DNA of 64,000 bases from Patiria pectinifera. Its lineage: Eukaryota; Echinodermata; Asteroidea; Valvatida; Asterinidae. The stretch is from the NCBI GenBank assembly GCA_029964075.1, contig CM057135.1, positions 3,891,001-3,955,000 on the forward strand, read 5' to 3'. Under the pieces are notes generated by a model. It made no database searches and had not been told where the DNA came from. It saw nothing but the letters and a program-made list of their open reading frames with translations. Of the stretch, positions 21,786 through 34,128 are shown in pieces; position 1 is the stretch's first letter; each line of letters starts with the position of its first letter. The position numbers were made by a program, and so were the translations under genes.

Positions 21786-22300
21786 TCCATAGATTTCTTC
21801 ATCTTTAGAAATGACGTCTGGTAAAGGAATAGTTGCCTTTTCAATTCTTTCAACAGGTTAACAAAGAAAAAGGCCGAAATGCCTGTCATTGGATTTCTTC
21901 GTCTTTAGAAATGACGTCTGGTAAAGGAATAGTGGCATTTTCAATTCTTTCTACAGGTTAACCAAGGGAGTATACGAAAAGGCCGAAATGCCTGTCCATA
22001 GATTTCTTCGTCTTTAGAAATGACGTCTGGTAAAGGAATAGTTGCCTTTTCAATTATTTCTACAGGTTAACAAAGAAAAAAGGCCGAAATGCCTGTCCAT
22101 AGATTTCTTCGTCTTTAGAAATGACGTCTGGTAAAGGAATTGTTGCGTTTTCAATTTCTTTCTACAGGTTAACAAACAGCGTGTACGAAAAGCCGAAATG
22201 CCTGCCAATAGTTGTCTTCGTCTTTAGAAACACAACGTCTGGTATACGAATGGTAGCCTTTTCAAGTTTCGTTGCCTTTCGACATGTCAAAAGATGCGCA
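21785..22300. repeat. Tandem array, about 110-120 bp units
   Basis: Five units each carry ATTTCTTCGTCTTTAGAAA, TGACGTCTGGTAAAGGAAT and a closing GCCGAAATGCCTGTC. The last unit is diverged. The TGACGTC palindrome (a cAMP-response-type core) is kept in the first four units. Confidence 0.8.
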
Positions 22301-22395
22301 AGGCTCGAGGCTAAAAAGTCATAACAGCTCGGGTCGAGATTAAGGGGGGGGGTTGGATTCCGCCCCGGCCCTTTTAGGGGTAAAGCAAACCAGTG
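22280..22395 (-). repeat. Fragment of the piggyBac-like MITE family
   Basis: AGATGCGCAAgGCTCGAGGCTAAAAAGTCATAACAGCTCGGGTCG and the end CCCGGCCCttTTAGGGG match, in reverse, parts of the element at 45633-46087. Confidence 0.6.
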
Positions 22396-22399
22396 AAAA

Positions 22400-24100
22400 A
22401 AATTGAGATCGACAAGAATGTGGCTTTTCGTGAAAACGGTGACGATATGTACGTCGTTACAATTAAAAAAGGGCTTCGGATTTTTACGCCCCGCCCCTGA
22501 GAATGATTGCCTTTTGGGATGGTTACGTAGAACACATTTAAGGTATTCCAAATATGTGTACATGTACCTGTTTACGTAATCAAATGATGGGCCTCAAGAC
22601 AAATAAAACGGTTCACCTCTCCCATGCAGGGTCACTCCCAAAATGTCTTCCACGCAAGTTTCAACGCCTTGATACCAAACTTTTCGTCTTGATACAATTA
22701 TTTGTATTGTTTTTGAGCTCTTGTTTAATTTCTCTACCTGGACCAAATCTAAGGTTATACAATTGTAACCGAGCTGGAAAGGTTACGCAGAAAAATTTGA
22801 AAGTGACACAGGGATATAATTCCACTTAATTGATCAAAATTTTATTACTACAAAAAAACGACAGTCATTCTTCAGCAGTCTGTAATGACAGAAAACAGAA
22901 GAATAGAAATTTATTTATTTACAAATATACAATGACTATGAATCCAATATTCAATTAATTAATTATTTGAAATAACCATCTCTCCTTATCCTTGGTTATC
23001 TCTTGTCATGAGAAATTGCATTACTGGTTCTATAAACCTCAATTTCCATTGATTTGTTCCATAGAAATGTTTTTGCTGCGAATTTACAAGTACATTTCTT
23101 ACGAGAGGCATAAAAATATTAAAGGCATAAAAATTTAATCAAGGAGAAATAATCTCCATAAGCACTTGCTATGCAATAATTTTACAACACATTTATCTCT
23201 AAATCTCCAAATCTCCAATTTCTTAGGCACATTTCAAGCAATAATGTTTTATACACGTACCCAAATATTATGGATGCTGGATAAGGGATACACTGGTCTA
23301 CTCGAGAAGGCTTCTCTGTTTGTGACCATCAGGAACCACAGAACCACAAGCAGTAGCTGTAATAAAATTACTGTACATATTAAGTAATCTCATAAATATT
23401 AATAAATGTTTCGATGAAGGAATATTAAATAATCATCAGTGCCATCAAAAAGTTTCATCTCCACAGTACGTGTGTACACATCCGTAGTTATTCTATATTG
23501 ATGAATTTATAATGCATTTTAAACCGTACATCTATTTCTTAACATTTGTTTGTTTAAACAGTAAGGCTCATAAAAAGAGTATTCAATATTCTGTATTCGT
23601 ACATCCATCTATATGTCTCATGTGTTTCATTTCAGGCTAGAACATTCTCTTATTTCTCTTTCCATCCACGCTATCCAACTTTGAGTTCAATAAAGTGCAT
23701 TGACCCTATAATTCAACATATTTAGGATCGAAGTATGTGCAAGTACACAGTCAATATTACAAGGTTCGGTATCCAAAAATTCAAGTCATATTATGCACAA
23801 TTTTTGTAGACTTGGCTTTCAACCTGGGATATTTATTTTATGGCATAAAAATGTTTCATACAGACTTGGCATCCAACCTTGAGTATTCATGGCATAAAAA
23901 TGTGTCGTAAAGTGCTATTTAAGATAACATCAAAATTTACGAAGTTGAAACACTTACCGGAGCAGTTGCGGCCTGTGTACCTATGCCTCGGGATGTTTGG
24001 GCAAACTACACGATATGCATGTACACGATATGTGTATGCACATGCGGCGTGCTAACCATGGCAAAACCACGTGAGAAACACAGCAAAATATAGACAAGGT
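22400..24100. other. Gene-free AT-rich stretch
   Basis: Small internal repeats occur near 23810-23900 (ACTTGGC(T/A)TTCAACC-type and GGCATAAAAATGT). No coding region is supported. Confidence 0.5.
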
Positions 24101-24429
24101 GGCTCGCAATAAGGTGTGGCTGGCAGCAGCAACGACAAGCAGTCAAGTGACCTACCCATGCTTGCTTACTCTCCAAGAAAACTAGCGAAAAAATTCACGG
24201 AATGTGCGTCCGAAGCCCTATGCTTTGAGACACTGCACGGAATACAAGGCTTTTTCGCACTGCATGTCATATGCAAATTGTTACGCAACTCTGTATGCTC
24301 TATTCAACGGAAAACACAAGAGGGCGCTCGCAATGCTTCGACAACTTTCGCATCGCTGTTTATGCTAAAAATATCAGACATCGACAAAGAAATATTTTAC
24401 AGACGGGACCTGGCAGCATAATTACAGGA

Positions 24430-24959
24430 ATTTAAGTCTGGCCGGTCACACAATCTTCTGTTCCTCAGTTTTGAAGGACAGGGTTTTGTCCCACCGAGAG
24501 ATTTGTTCTGTGACATTGCGTCCGATCCTCCTCGGTTCTTTCGACTCACTGTAGAAACACCCGAGTCAATTAACCAAGTGTTGCTTGATCTGCAACCCGA
24601 TATCGAAAACCATCGGCCACCGACGACATCGGCACATGTCAAGGAACAGACTTATGCTGGTCTTCGTTTGGCTGAGGCACTATCCTACATACGACGTACT
24701 CGCGTCACTGTCCAACATGTCAACGACGGCCGTCGCAAGAGATGTTTACACCATCGTTACACTGCTTTGGTACTATTTCAAGTCGATGATTGCCTGGCCC
24801 ACACGACAGGAATGGCTCGCTAAAAGAGGAAAATGGGAGCATTTTTCGAACGCAGTCGGGGCTATTGATGGCGCCTTACATCGAATTGAACGTCCTCGAA
24901 CGGAGCCCCAACATGAGAATTACAGTGGTTACTCGCGTTACCACCGTATGAGTACACAG
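24430..24959 (+). pseudogene. PIF/Harbinger (HARBI1-like) transposase fragment
   Basis: The N-terminal block (VPPRDLFCDIASDPPRFFRLTVETPESI) is followed, after one frameshift near 24645, by helical segments (LSNMSTTAVARDVYTIV). The catalytic-domain start then follows with NAVGAIDGALHRIERP (first Asp) and YSGYSRYHRMSTQ. The frame ends in a good splice donor (CAG/GTAATG at 24959). No matching downstream exon with the later catalytic acids is evident, so it is truncated. The domesticated relative HARBI1 is nuclear, but nothing here shows domestication. Confidence 0.75.
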
Positions 24960-25479
24960 GTAATGGTAAAATTATACACACACACACACACAGACATACT
25001 TGTATTGACCTTCAATCGTGGACATGTATTTTTAACCCCACAACTGTGGTTGTCTTTATTTGACGGCATATGCAGGCCATTTGCGAGATTATTATTACAA
25101 CTGCATGGGACATTGCAAAAACATACAGGAGGAAGCTGTGCAGGTCTTCTTGATAGACCTGTTTTCCACCTCTGAACCGTGGACCTCTCCATATACCTAC
25201 CCCCTCATCCAGTACCTACAAAATGTGGACCCAGGTATCTAACTGTACCTGCGTGGACATCTTTGAAATCACACAATGTTAAATACATATGGCGGGGCCC
25301 GTGGTTTGTGAACCAATTTTTCAAGGGGGGGGGGGGGGGAGATTTGCAGTGAAGGCAAAGACTTTTTAAATATTGTTTATATATTTTAAAGAATGTATTA
25401 TTCATAATGGGGGATCCATGGGGACATTAGCACCCTCCACCCATTACCCAATTCTCACACCCCAATGATATGGCACTGC

Positions 25480-25665
25480 CACCGTGAATGTCTTCTTATC
25501 CCATACGGTATTATAACGACTTGATTCCTTTAATCAAGATGTCCAGGACATACTGGCTTACTGTCCACGGCGGCATAGTCAATTAATACATTTATACATC
25601 TTTAAAAAAAGATATCCAATTTGGTAGGCATTAGAACGAAAGAATTCATTTCTATCAAGATGTCC
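25480..25665. repeat. Satellite unit left of the solo LTR
   Basis: Contains ATCAAGATGTCCA, CCAATTTGGTAGGCATT and GTCCACGGCGGCATAGT as in the main array. It continues the array across the LTR insertion. Confidence 0.75.
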
Positions 25666-25670
25666 ACTAT

Positions 25671-26810
25671 TGTAACGCGCGCCTGAAATGCTGCGCGAAA
25701 ACAAAAGGTTTTTACGTTTGTCACCCAACCAAAGACAGTATATATAAGGGAAACAGAAAGAAAACTTTAGAGAAACTTCCAATTATATTGAACAAAATTT
25801 AATTAAGAAATAAACCCTCAAAATAATAATAATCAAAATTAATATAATCAATATTAATATATACAAAAACATTCACTAATACAATGTTATCCACGTGAGA
25901 AAATTTAACTCCTTATGCGCACTTTCAATAACTTCAAATATATATATATCAATCGGCTAACTTTCAATCAATCAATCAAATACTGATGACACGAAATTCA
26001 AAATTCTTGACTTTATGTTTGATTTTTACTCAATTTCTCTCAGGCAATAATTTCTTTACAATATCAAATCCGGGCTATATCTATATAAAAAAAAAATGAT
26101 GGGCCCACCACTATTCACATGTACATGTATACTCGTCCCGACGATAACCGGTGCACCTCTAGCGCTGTGACGTTCTACTTGTCCCTGGATCCTGCCGTCT
26201 GTGATCGGTGTCCTCGGGAGTGGTCACGTACCGGCTGTACTGTTGCCGTCAACTGTGTGCGGCGTCAACCCCGTCTCATCTCGCCACCTCGGGTCTGACA
26301 ATGAGCGGTGTCTTGGTGGGCTCTTGACTAGCACTAGGCTTGTCGTGGGCTTCGTCCAAAACCTGACTTTTGAGCCATGGTAAAACAGGCAAATTCTGCC
26401 TCAGAAAAAGTAGCTTTTTGCGCCAGCAAATCTGGTGGTTGCTCGGCAGCGCTAACCGTTGCGCTCTGCCTTCAAGCGTTTTTCATTTTCCAACCTTTTT
26501 TCCAGAATGCCGCACAAACCTTGCCATTCGCTAACGTTCACATTCCTCACCCATTCATACTTCTGTCATGCAAATTACAACTTCATCCATTACTTCCTTT
26601 ACCATGGCTCAATGAACAGGAACGAAACAGACAAGAAGATGGGGTGCTAATGTTTTATTCAAATTCGGTTAACCATAAACTCACTCTAGCCCTTAGTTTA
26701 AAAAATGGAGAAATGAGGATAACATGACGTTTTCCTGATACAAATAAAAACAAAGTGTAAGTTAACATATAATTATTATAATAAAACAAAATCAGACAGC
26801 AGCCTTGACA
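25671..26810. mobile_element. Solo LTR, 1140 bp, with 5-bp target duplication
   Basis: The insert begins TGTAACGCG and ends GCCTTGACA, giving TG...CA termini. It is bounded by ACTAT at 25666-25670 and 26811-26815. It interrupts a satellite unit whose two halves continue on either side. It contains a TATATATAAGG motif near 25740 and AATAAA near 25806. An AT-rich block plus a GGGCCCACC motif near 26101 resemble the Gypsy 2 LTR region, where GGGCCCACC lies near 58789. It is therefore probably a recombined LTR of a related Gypsy family. Confidence 0.85.
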
Positions 26811-26815
26811 ACTAT

Positions 26816-28660
26816 GACATGTTGGCATTCAGTCCCAAATTATTAATGTCCACGGTGGCATAGTACAATACATAGAGGTCCACGCCTGATGGTTATAAGA
26901 AGAGTGTATTGTTAAGACGTTTATGGGAGAAAAGTTTTTACAAAAATGGATCCAATTTGGTAGGTATTGTAACAAAAGAATTCCTTTTTATCAAGATGTC
27001 CACCATGACATGTTGGCATACAATCCCTAAATTATTAATGTCCACGGTGGCATAGTACAATACATAGAGGTCCACGTTTGCAGGTTTTTTTTTTAAGAAT
27101 GGGTGTGTACAAGATGTTAATGAAAGGTAAAAAAAAAAATTAGGTTACAATTTGGTAGGCATTGTAACGAAGAATTCCTTTTTATCAAGATGTCCACGAT
27201 GACATGTTGGCATACAATCCCAAATCATTAATGTCCACGGTGGCATAGTACAATACATGGGGGTCCACGTTTGCAGGTAAAGTAGAAGGGTGTGTATCGA
27301 CGTTTATGAGACAAAAGTTAAAAAAGAAAGAAAATGAATCAAATGTGGTAAGAATTCCTTTACTGTCCACGATGACATGTTGGCGTATTATTCCAAAAAT
27401 AGTTTATTTCAACGGTGGCATAGTACAATACATAGAAGTCCACGTTTGCAGGTTTTGTAAGAAGGCCGGGGTTTAATTTTAAAATGTTTAAGGGAGAAAA
27501 ATGAAAAAAATTAATAACTAAAAAATGGACCCAATTTTTTAAAGGTATTGTAACAAGGAATTCCTTTTTATCAGGATGTCCACGATGACATGTTGACATA
27601 CAAAATTAGTAATGTCCACGGTGGCATAGTGCAGTACATAAAGGTCCACGTTTGCAGGTTTTGTAAGAAGGGTTGTGTATTGTAAAGATGTTTGTGGGAG
27701 AAAATTTGGAAAAAGTAAACAATTGACACAATTTGGTAGGTATTGCAACAAAAGAACTCCTTTTTATCAAGATGTCCACGATGACAGTGGCGTAGTACAA
27801 TCCTAACTTATTAATGTCCACGGTTGCATGGTACATTACAAATATAGAGGTCCACGTTTGCAGGATTTGTATAAAGGGGTGTGCATTCGGAAATAACTAA
27901 AAAAACAAACAAATTGATCCAATTTGGTAGGTATTGTATGTAACGAAGGAATTCCTTTTATCAAGATGTCCACGATGACATGTTAATGTTGGCTTACATC
28001 CCAAAATTATTTATGTCCATGCACCGTGGCATAGTACAATACACAAACGTTTTAAGTTTATGTAAGAAGGGTGTGTATATTGTCAAGATGTTAACAGGAG
28101 AAAAGTAAAACATAAAAATGGATCCAATTTGACAGGCATTGTAACGAAAGAATTTCTTTTTATCAAGATGTCCATTAATGACATGTGTAATTGGCGTACA
28201 ATCCCAAATTATCAATGTCCACGTTTTGCAATGTGCAGGTTTTGTAGAGGGGGCCTGTATTGTCAAGATGTTTATGGGAAAAAAGTGTGACGAAATTATT
28301 CCTTTTATCAATGTCATCCATCCATTTAGGGGGGGGGGTGATCCCTCCCTCCCATATCGTGCTGGTATAATGGTGGGAATATGACAGATTTTTTTTTTTA
28401 TCAAATTGTCCACGGTGACATGTTGCCGCACAGATCCCGGTCATGTCCATGGTGGCATAATGCAATACATAGATGTCAACGTTTGTAGGTTTTGTAAGAA
28501 GGGGGTGTGTATTGTCAAGATGTTTATGGGTCAATATTTGCAGGTATTATAACGAAAGGGTGCGTATCAAGATGTCCGTGATGACATGTTGGCATACGAT
28601 CAAAGGCGTTAATGTCCACGGTGGCATAGCTAAACACAGATCGAGGTCTCCACAGGGTAG
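26816..28660. repeat. Satellite array, about 170-230 bp units
   Basis: About nine to ten diverged copies are marked by TGTCCACGGTGGCATAGT (near 26851, 27041, 27233, 27410, 27613, 27815, 28014, 28444 and 28613) and by ATCAAGATGTCCACGATGACA. Each unit holds a short inverted pair of GTCCACG-type words. There is no coding potential. Units differ by many substitutions and indels, so the array is old. Confidence 0.85.
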
Positions 28661-30661
28661 CGTTTTGGGAATCACTTTTGCAGTCGTGTTGTCAAGATGT
28701 TTAAGGGAGAATGCTGGTCAAATACAAGGGTCCACAGGCTCAGGAGGAAATTACAATTGGGTCCCATAAGGTCCGATTGCCGTGGGATCCCATTATTTCA
28801 ATCGATTTCCATTGTTTTCGAATAAGCCTCAACGTGGAGTTTGGGACATATTTAATAGGAACTCACAACGTTCCCATTGGATCAGTCACATCCTCTAATT
28901 ATTTTCCATAAGGACAAAATGCTGTCCCTGTGATGGATGCATATTTCTTTTAATTTTTCCAAGTAATGATACCCAACCTGTATGGGTTGGAGTATTGAAT
29001 GTCGGAGGCAACTAACTGTGTGCCAGCAATTAACTAGGGACCAATTTTGTCCTTGTTTAAAAACTAGAACAAGCTTGTTATGTGCATTATTTTTTCATAG
29101 TCGACTATTATCATTTACTGATGGAATTTACACATTGGATGCTCCAACTTTGAACCACGACAGGACTATTAACTCCATGTCTCTATATACAATCACCCAT
29201 GGACATCTCAGGTGTGAAAAATAAAGCAAATCAAAACAAAAACAGCCCAAAACCTACCAATGAAAACACCCCCCCCCCCGGCAAAAAGTCCAAAATCAAC
29301 TGAAATCTTGAACCCCGAACCAGGTGGCAGGTTCTTTTGAACTCTTACTTAACACAACCTTTGTTTGCAAAATTGGAGGGAAAAAAAATCAAAGTTGTAC
29401 ATTTAACTGAAAACTGTACTGCCAAACTAAGTAAAGACGGACGCCCTTTTTTTCATTCCTTAAAATTTCAAATAAAAGCCTTTTTACCTTGGGTCAATAC
29501 CCAACTTCACAATAAATACACTCAATATACACATGTTCAGTCCATAAACCTTCCGCGCCATATTTTGACAGTGGTCGACTATTATTATGTGCTGATGGCA
29601 TTTCACATTAGTGGAGAGAGGAAATCAGGTCTACAACAAACAAATGCTTAATTTTACCATCAATGGAAAATGTATAGAACACTGATCAGGTGTGACACCA
29701 ATTCAATAGACCTGAAACACAATGACATTACACTTTGTTTACATGAGCGCGTTACTATGGGCAGCCAGTTGGTGACAACCAAGCTCCTATAGTAAAGTGC
29801 AAATTTAAACAAAGCGGACCTGTCATAATGTATATGAGGTCTTTTGAAGTTCAGAAAAGCTATTACAAAATGGAGGTCTGTGTTTAACTTAAACGTAACT
29901 CCAGTTTTTAATGTAAATTCAATAAATCAATGCTCAATTGCTTAATTGAATCATGTAACCTCAGCAGGTGAAAATTAATGTGTTTTTTGTTTCACTCAAA
30001 CGTTCTGTAACTACATGAACAAACGTGAACGTCCTACTTCAGAATAAAACTCAAACTCGAACTCGTAATGAACAATGGAGGGAATTATTCACTTAATTAC
30101 TCGCAAAAGGAAAACCCATTACTTGGGGCTGGCCGCGCAGTTTTTGCCTCTTCAAAATCTGAGAAAAATCAAATACATGTAAACAGAATCATCCTCATCC
30201 AAGTAAGGCCACCTTTTGGGACCACCCCTGTATAATACAGCAGATAGGTGATGGGGTTCGCCCTTAGCACGTTTCGGCCAAAAGCATGCAGATCTGGCAA
30301 CTTTACACAATAAATATAGTGATTCCCGTGTCAGGGTTCAGTGATTCCTGTGTGTACACGGGAATCACTAAACCCGCTATATTTACATTTATAACGAACA
30401 TTTTGACAGGGTCGCACGGATTTCGTACTAACGGGAGTCGACTTTGCCCTTTGAAAAAATATAGGTATAATAACAAGCAATGGCAGCCATTTTCAAAATT
30501 GCTTGTTATTCTACCGGGTTTTTTTAAAGGACAAATATGCATTTGCCCCTTATCCAAAAATCTTTCTCATGACTTACTCTAGTGCCAAACTCCATGCTTG
30601 TTGTACCATCCAAGGCACAATTTCCCTAAATATTATAAGTCATTTACTCAAACGCCTCAAA
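28661..30661. other. Gene-free stretch with dispersed repeat
   Basis: 29240-29560 resembles 39060-39690 (CCTTTGTTT, CTGCCAAAC, AAATAAAA.CTTTTTACCT motifs in the same order). 30070-30110 resembles 38805-38850. No gene is supported. Confidence 0.5.
30313..30535. repeat. Two nested hairpins
   Basis: TGATTCCCGTGT (near 30319) pairs with ACACGGGAATCA (near 30357), with outer AAATATAG/CTATATTT. Farther on, AATAACAAGCAAT pairs with ATTGCTTGTTATT (about 30468-30511), and its flanks TTTGCCCTTTGAAAAA/TTTTTTTAAAGGACAAA also pair loosely. Confidence 0.65.
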
Positions 30662-30666
30662 CTTAT

Positions 30667-31228
30667 TATAACAGGCTGTACTCGCAATTTCAGGGTTATA
30701 AACGCAAGGTGACGCAATAAGTAGACTTCATTGAAGTACAGCTGCTAGAGTTCGCAAGGGGTCTCGACAGAAGCCTTTAATCCATAATCATCACTCTTGG
30801 CTCCGTGAAAACTGGTATGAACAAATAAAATGCATATAGATTCACATAAGTACTTGTAAGTTGTAGTTAGGTCACGAGGTGAATACATGTCATGCATGTA
30901 CATGAATGCAAATATCCAAATCCAAAGTGTAGCAAAACATCTAGTGAAAATGTCTCTAAAATGCACGAAAATACATTCTGCAATCTCAATACACAAAACA
31001 GAATATATCATGTACCTCCTTGCATCCTATAAGTCTACTGTAGGATTCGCAATAGTAGATAATTCTCAGGTTTAATCTTCGAAAAGGCCGCATAGACGCA
31101 AGTTTCATGCGAAAATGTGGTTGCTACAGCATGACGTTGTTCGTTTGTTCGAGGGAGGTATTCTGTACTCCACTAAATACTGCTTAAAGGTGCTGTGACA
31201 ATCTAACAGTGATTCATCTGCATCAACA
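30667..31228 (-). repeat. BEL/Pao 3' LTR (562 bp, shortened)
   Basis: It lacks a 229-bp segment present in the other LTR, with the junction at 30718/30719. Otherwise it shows only a few substitutions and two small indels relative to the 5' LTR. Confidence 0.9.
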
Positions 31229-31450
31229 TGGCACCCCAAAATTAGACCCTTAACTCTAATTTTAAAAACTACTAACATTTGCACAACAAACTTGTAGGTC
31301 GGAGGACCCTTAAATCTACCAAAGGGGTAAAACTGATTAACCACACTTAACTACTCCTTTTACAAAACACTAAGTTCTTAGCATAAGGTCAAGACATATG
31401 GGTGAGTAATAAAGAGACTCTAGTTTCATTTCTTGTTGTCTCGAGTCAAC

Positions 31451-32564
31451 TTATTCAGGCTCCTCGACGGGGATCTCTCCGGTGTCCGTGTCTGTGACAA
31501 GCAAGACTAACTTCTGCACCGGGCGTTCCAAGTATCTTTTAGGATGCACCTGCTTGCCTTCTGCATCAAGGAGAGGGTCACCTATGAGAAGACGAACACT
31601 ACGCACAAGGTCATTCTTTCCTGGAAAGACATCCTTAACACGGCCGAGTCGCCACTTGTTTCGAGGGACAGTGTCATCTTTGAGGATCACGATGTCACCG
31701 ATGTCAAGGTTAGAATGTGGACGAATCCACTTCTGCCTCAACTGCAAGGTCTGGATGTATTCCTTTCTCCAGCGGGTCCAAAATTCGTTAGCGAGGAACT
31801 GGACACGACGCCATCTCTTCTTTGAGTAGAGGTCGGTTCGCTGGAAGCATCCAGGGGGTGGTAAAACCAACTTCGACTTCATAGTCAGCAAGTGATTCGG
31901 GGTGAGTGGCGCTAAAGTGGTCGGGTCATTCAGGTTATCAATCGTCAGGGGTCTGCTGTTGACAATAGCGGCCGCTTCCATCATGAGGGTTCTCAGAGAT
32001 TCATCGTCAAGGTGCGAACCCATCTGTTCCATCAGAGACAGGAGCACTCTTCGCACTGAGCGGATTTGCCTTTCCCATACTCCGCCTGAATGACTAGCAG
32101 TAGGCACATTCATCTTGAAGTCGACAAAGTCGCAATCTTCCTTGAGTAGGAATTTCTTGACTTGACCAGTATCCATTTCCTTTAGGGCTTCTTCAAACTC
32201 TGATAGTGTCCCAACAAAATTGGTACCTTGGTCGCATCTCAGTTGTCTTATTGGTCCTCGAATGGCGATGAATCTACGCAATGCACTGATAAAGGCATCA
32301 GTACTGAGCGAAGTCGTAGTCTCAATGTGGATAGCTCGGGACACCATACAGGTGAAGAGGACACCATATCTCTTTGAGTTCTTTCCGGCCTTCCCTTATA
32401 TACCATGGCCCGAACAGGTTAACTCCACAATATGTAAAGGGTGGCGCAGGTTCAAGTCTGTCTACTGGTAGGTTTGCCATCTTCTGTTCTTCAACCGGTT
32501 TGTATAGCTTCCTACACTTGACGCATTTTGGAGATGAAGTGCGAGACGGCAGAGCTGCAGCCAA
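31451..32564 (-). pseudogene. BEL/Pao integrase core and C-terminus
   Basis: 32564-32322 has CVKCRKLYKP and the first part of the core. 32347-31451 has RAIHIETTTSLSTDAF, LRCDQGTNFVG (second Asp), GGVWERQIRSVRRVL (Glu), then DIGDIVILKDDTVPRNKWRLGRV and an acidic tail. The enzyme joins element cDNA to host DNA. A frameshift near 32335 splits it. Confidence 0.9.
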
Positions 32565-34128
32565 TAATCCAATAGCCGCTTGCTCGGATCTGATTGGTAG
32601 TCATACTTCGTCCCTGATGACCGGCTACTTCGTGGCAGTGTCGGATTATCAGTTCAGTGATATGATGGTTCCTATGGCTCCTAGGGAGTATTGCAGGGTG
32701 TTTGAAGTTGGGAGGAAGGTCGGCTCTCCTGATTCGTCCACCAACACGCATTACACCATCTGCATCGATGAAAGGGTCCAGTCTATACAGGCAGCTCGTC
32801 TTTCTCATGGCCTTGTTCCGTACTCTGGCTGTTTGTCGATCAACAGAGTTGCTGCAGACATCAAGTGAAGCCAGAATCTTTATTTCACTTGCAAAGGCAT
32901 GTCGCTGAAGGAGTCGAATGATCTCAACTTCTGACTGACAGAGCTGCTCAACTGTGGCTGGTTCGTAGAGAGGGATCGCATTCTCTCGTAGTGTTTTAAT
33001 TGGATCAATCCTCTGTGCCTTCTTCACTGAGTGGGCTTTCAGACGGGATTTCAGTTTGAGGCAGGCTGCTACTGCTCGTTTAGCTCTATGCCACTGGGAG
33101 AACCTTTCCAAGCGTTCCAACACGGACTGTGTCTGGGTTGAGTGTGTGGAAAATGCCTGGATTTTCTTCACTTCAGGGTCGTCTGTTAAGATAGTTGGAC
33201 CGGTGGCTTCAATCTCAATCGGGATGTCCCTTTCCCAAAGAAATTCGGGACCATGCAGCCATCTCGACTGATTCACTAATTCGTCCACGCAAAGACCTCT
33301 GGAGCCGTCGTCAGCTGGGTTGGCAACCGAGCGTACATGCCTCCACTGGGATGGCTCCGTATGGTCCCTGATTATCTGCACCCTGTTCGCCACGAAGACG
33401 TGAAATCTACTGGCATCATTGGCTATATATCCTAGGGCAACTTGACTGTCTGTCCAGAACACTTCGCTGTAATCCTGGTAGTCAAGCTCTCTCTGAAGCA
33501 GAGCACTCACTCGTACTGACACAACTACTGCATTGAGTTCTAAGCGAGGAATGGTGACAGCCTTCAGTGGGCAGACTCTACACTTGCCCATCACCAAGAC
33601 GCAATGGACTCTTCCTTCACCATTCTGAAGTCGCAGGTAGGAACACTGTGCATATCCATTGTTGCTAGCATCCGAAAAATGGTGAACTTCGATGGATGTC
33701 AATTCTCCAAAGTCTTCTTGCCGAAAGCATCTCGGGACCTTGAGGCACTGGAGGTGAATTAGGCTGCTTCGCCATTGCTCCCAACGCGATCTCAGCGGAT
33801 CTGGGAGTGGGTCGTCCCAGTCAACTTGGTCTTTGCAGAGGCTCTGTAGAATTTGTTTTTCTACGAGTATGACGGGTGCTACCAGGCCCAACGGATCATA
33901 AACAGAGCAGACTGTAGATAAGACTCCACGTCTTGTCAGTGGCTGGTCTTTGAGAGTAATGCGGAATTGGAAGGTATCCGATTCAATGCACCACTCAATT
34001 CCCAGGGCTCTCTCGACAGGAGTCGGATCGGAGATCAAGATCCTTGATGCCCTTCGCACGGTCTTCAGCAGCCACTGCGCTGATGACCTCCAAGGAATTA
34101 CTGATGAACTTATGCAGACGCAGGCCAC
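32512..34128 (-). pseudogene. BEL/Pao RT thumb, RNase H and integrase N-terminus
   Basis: A 538-codon frame overlapping the previous one. Landmarks are DPLGLVAPVILVEKQILQ, the RNase H region with HHFSDASNNGYAQCSYLR, LELNAVVVSVRV, FWTDSQVALGYI and ANPADDGSRG, then the integrase zinc region with HPAILPRSHRNHH...HCHEVAGHQGRSMT. A frame change near 32540 leads to the zinc-binding CVKCRK end. Confidence 0.9.

Noticed and set aside
24970-24990. CA microsatellite as a notable repeat
   Set aside because: Only about seven ACs, too short to matter.
26377-26727. 116-codon ORF
   Set aside because: It lies inside the solo LTR and has no recognisable domain.
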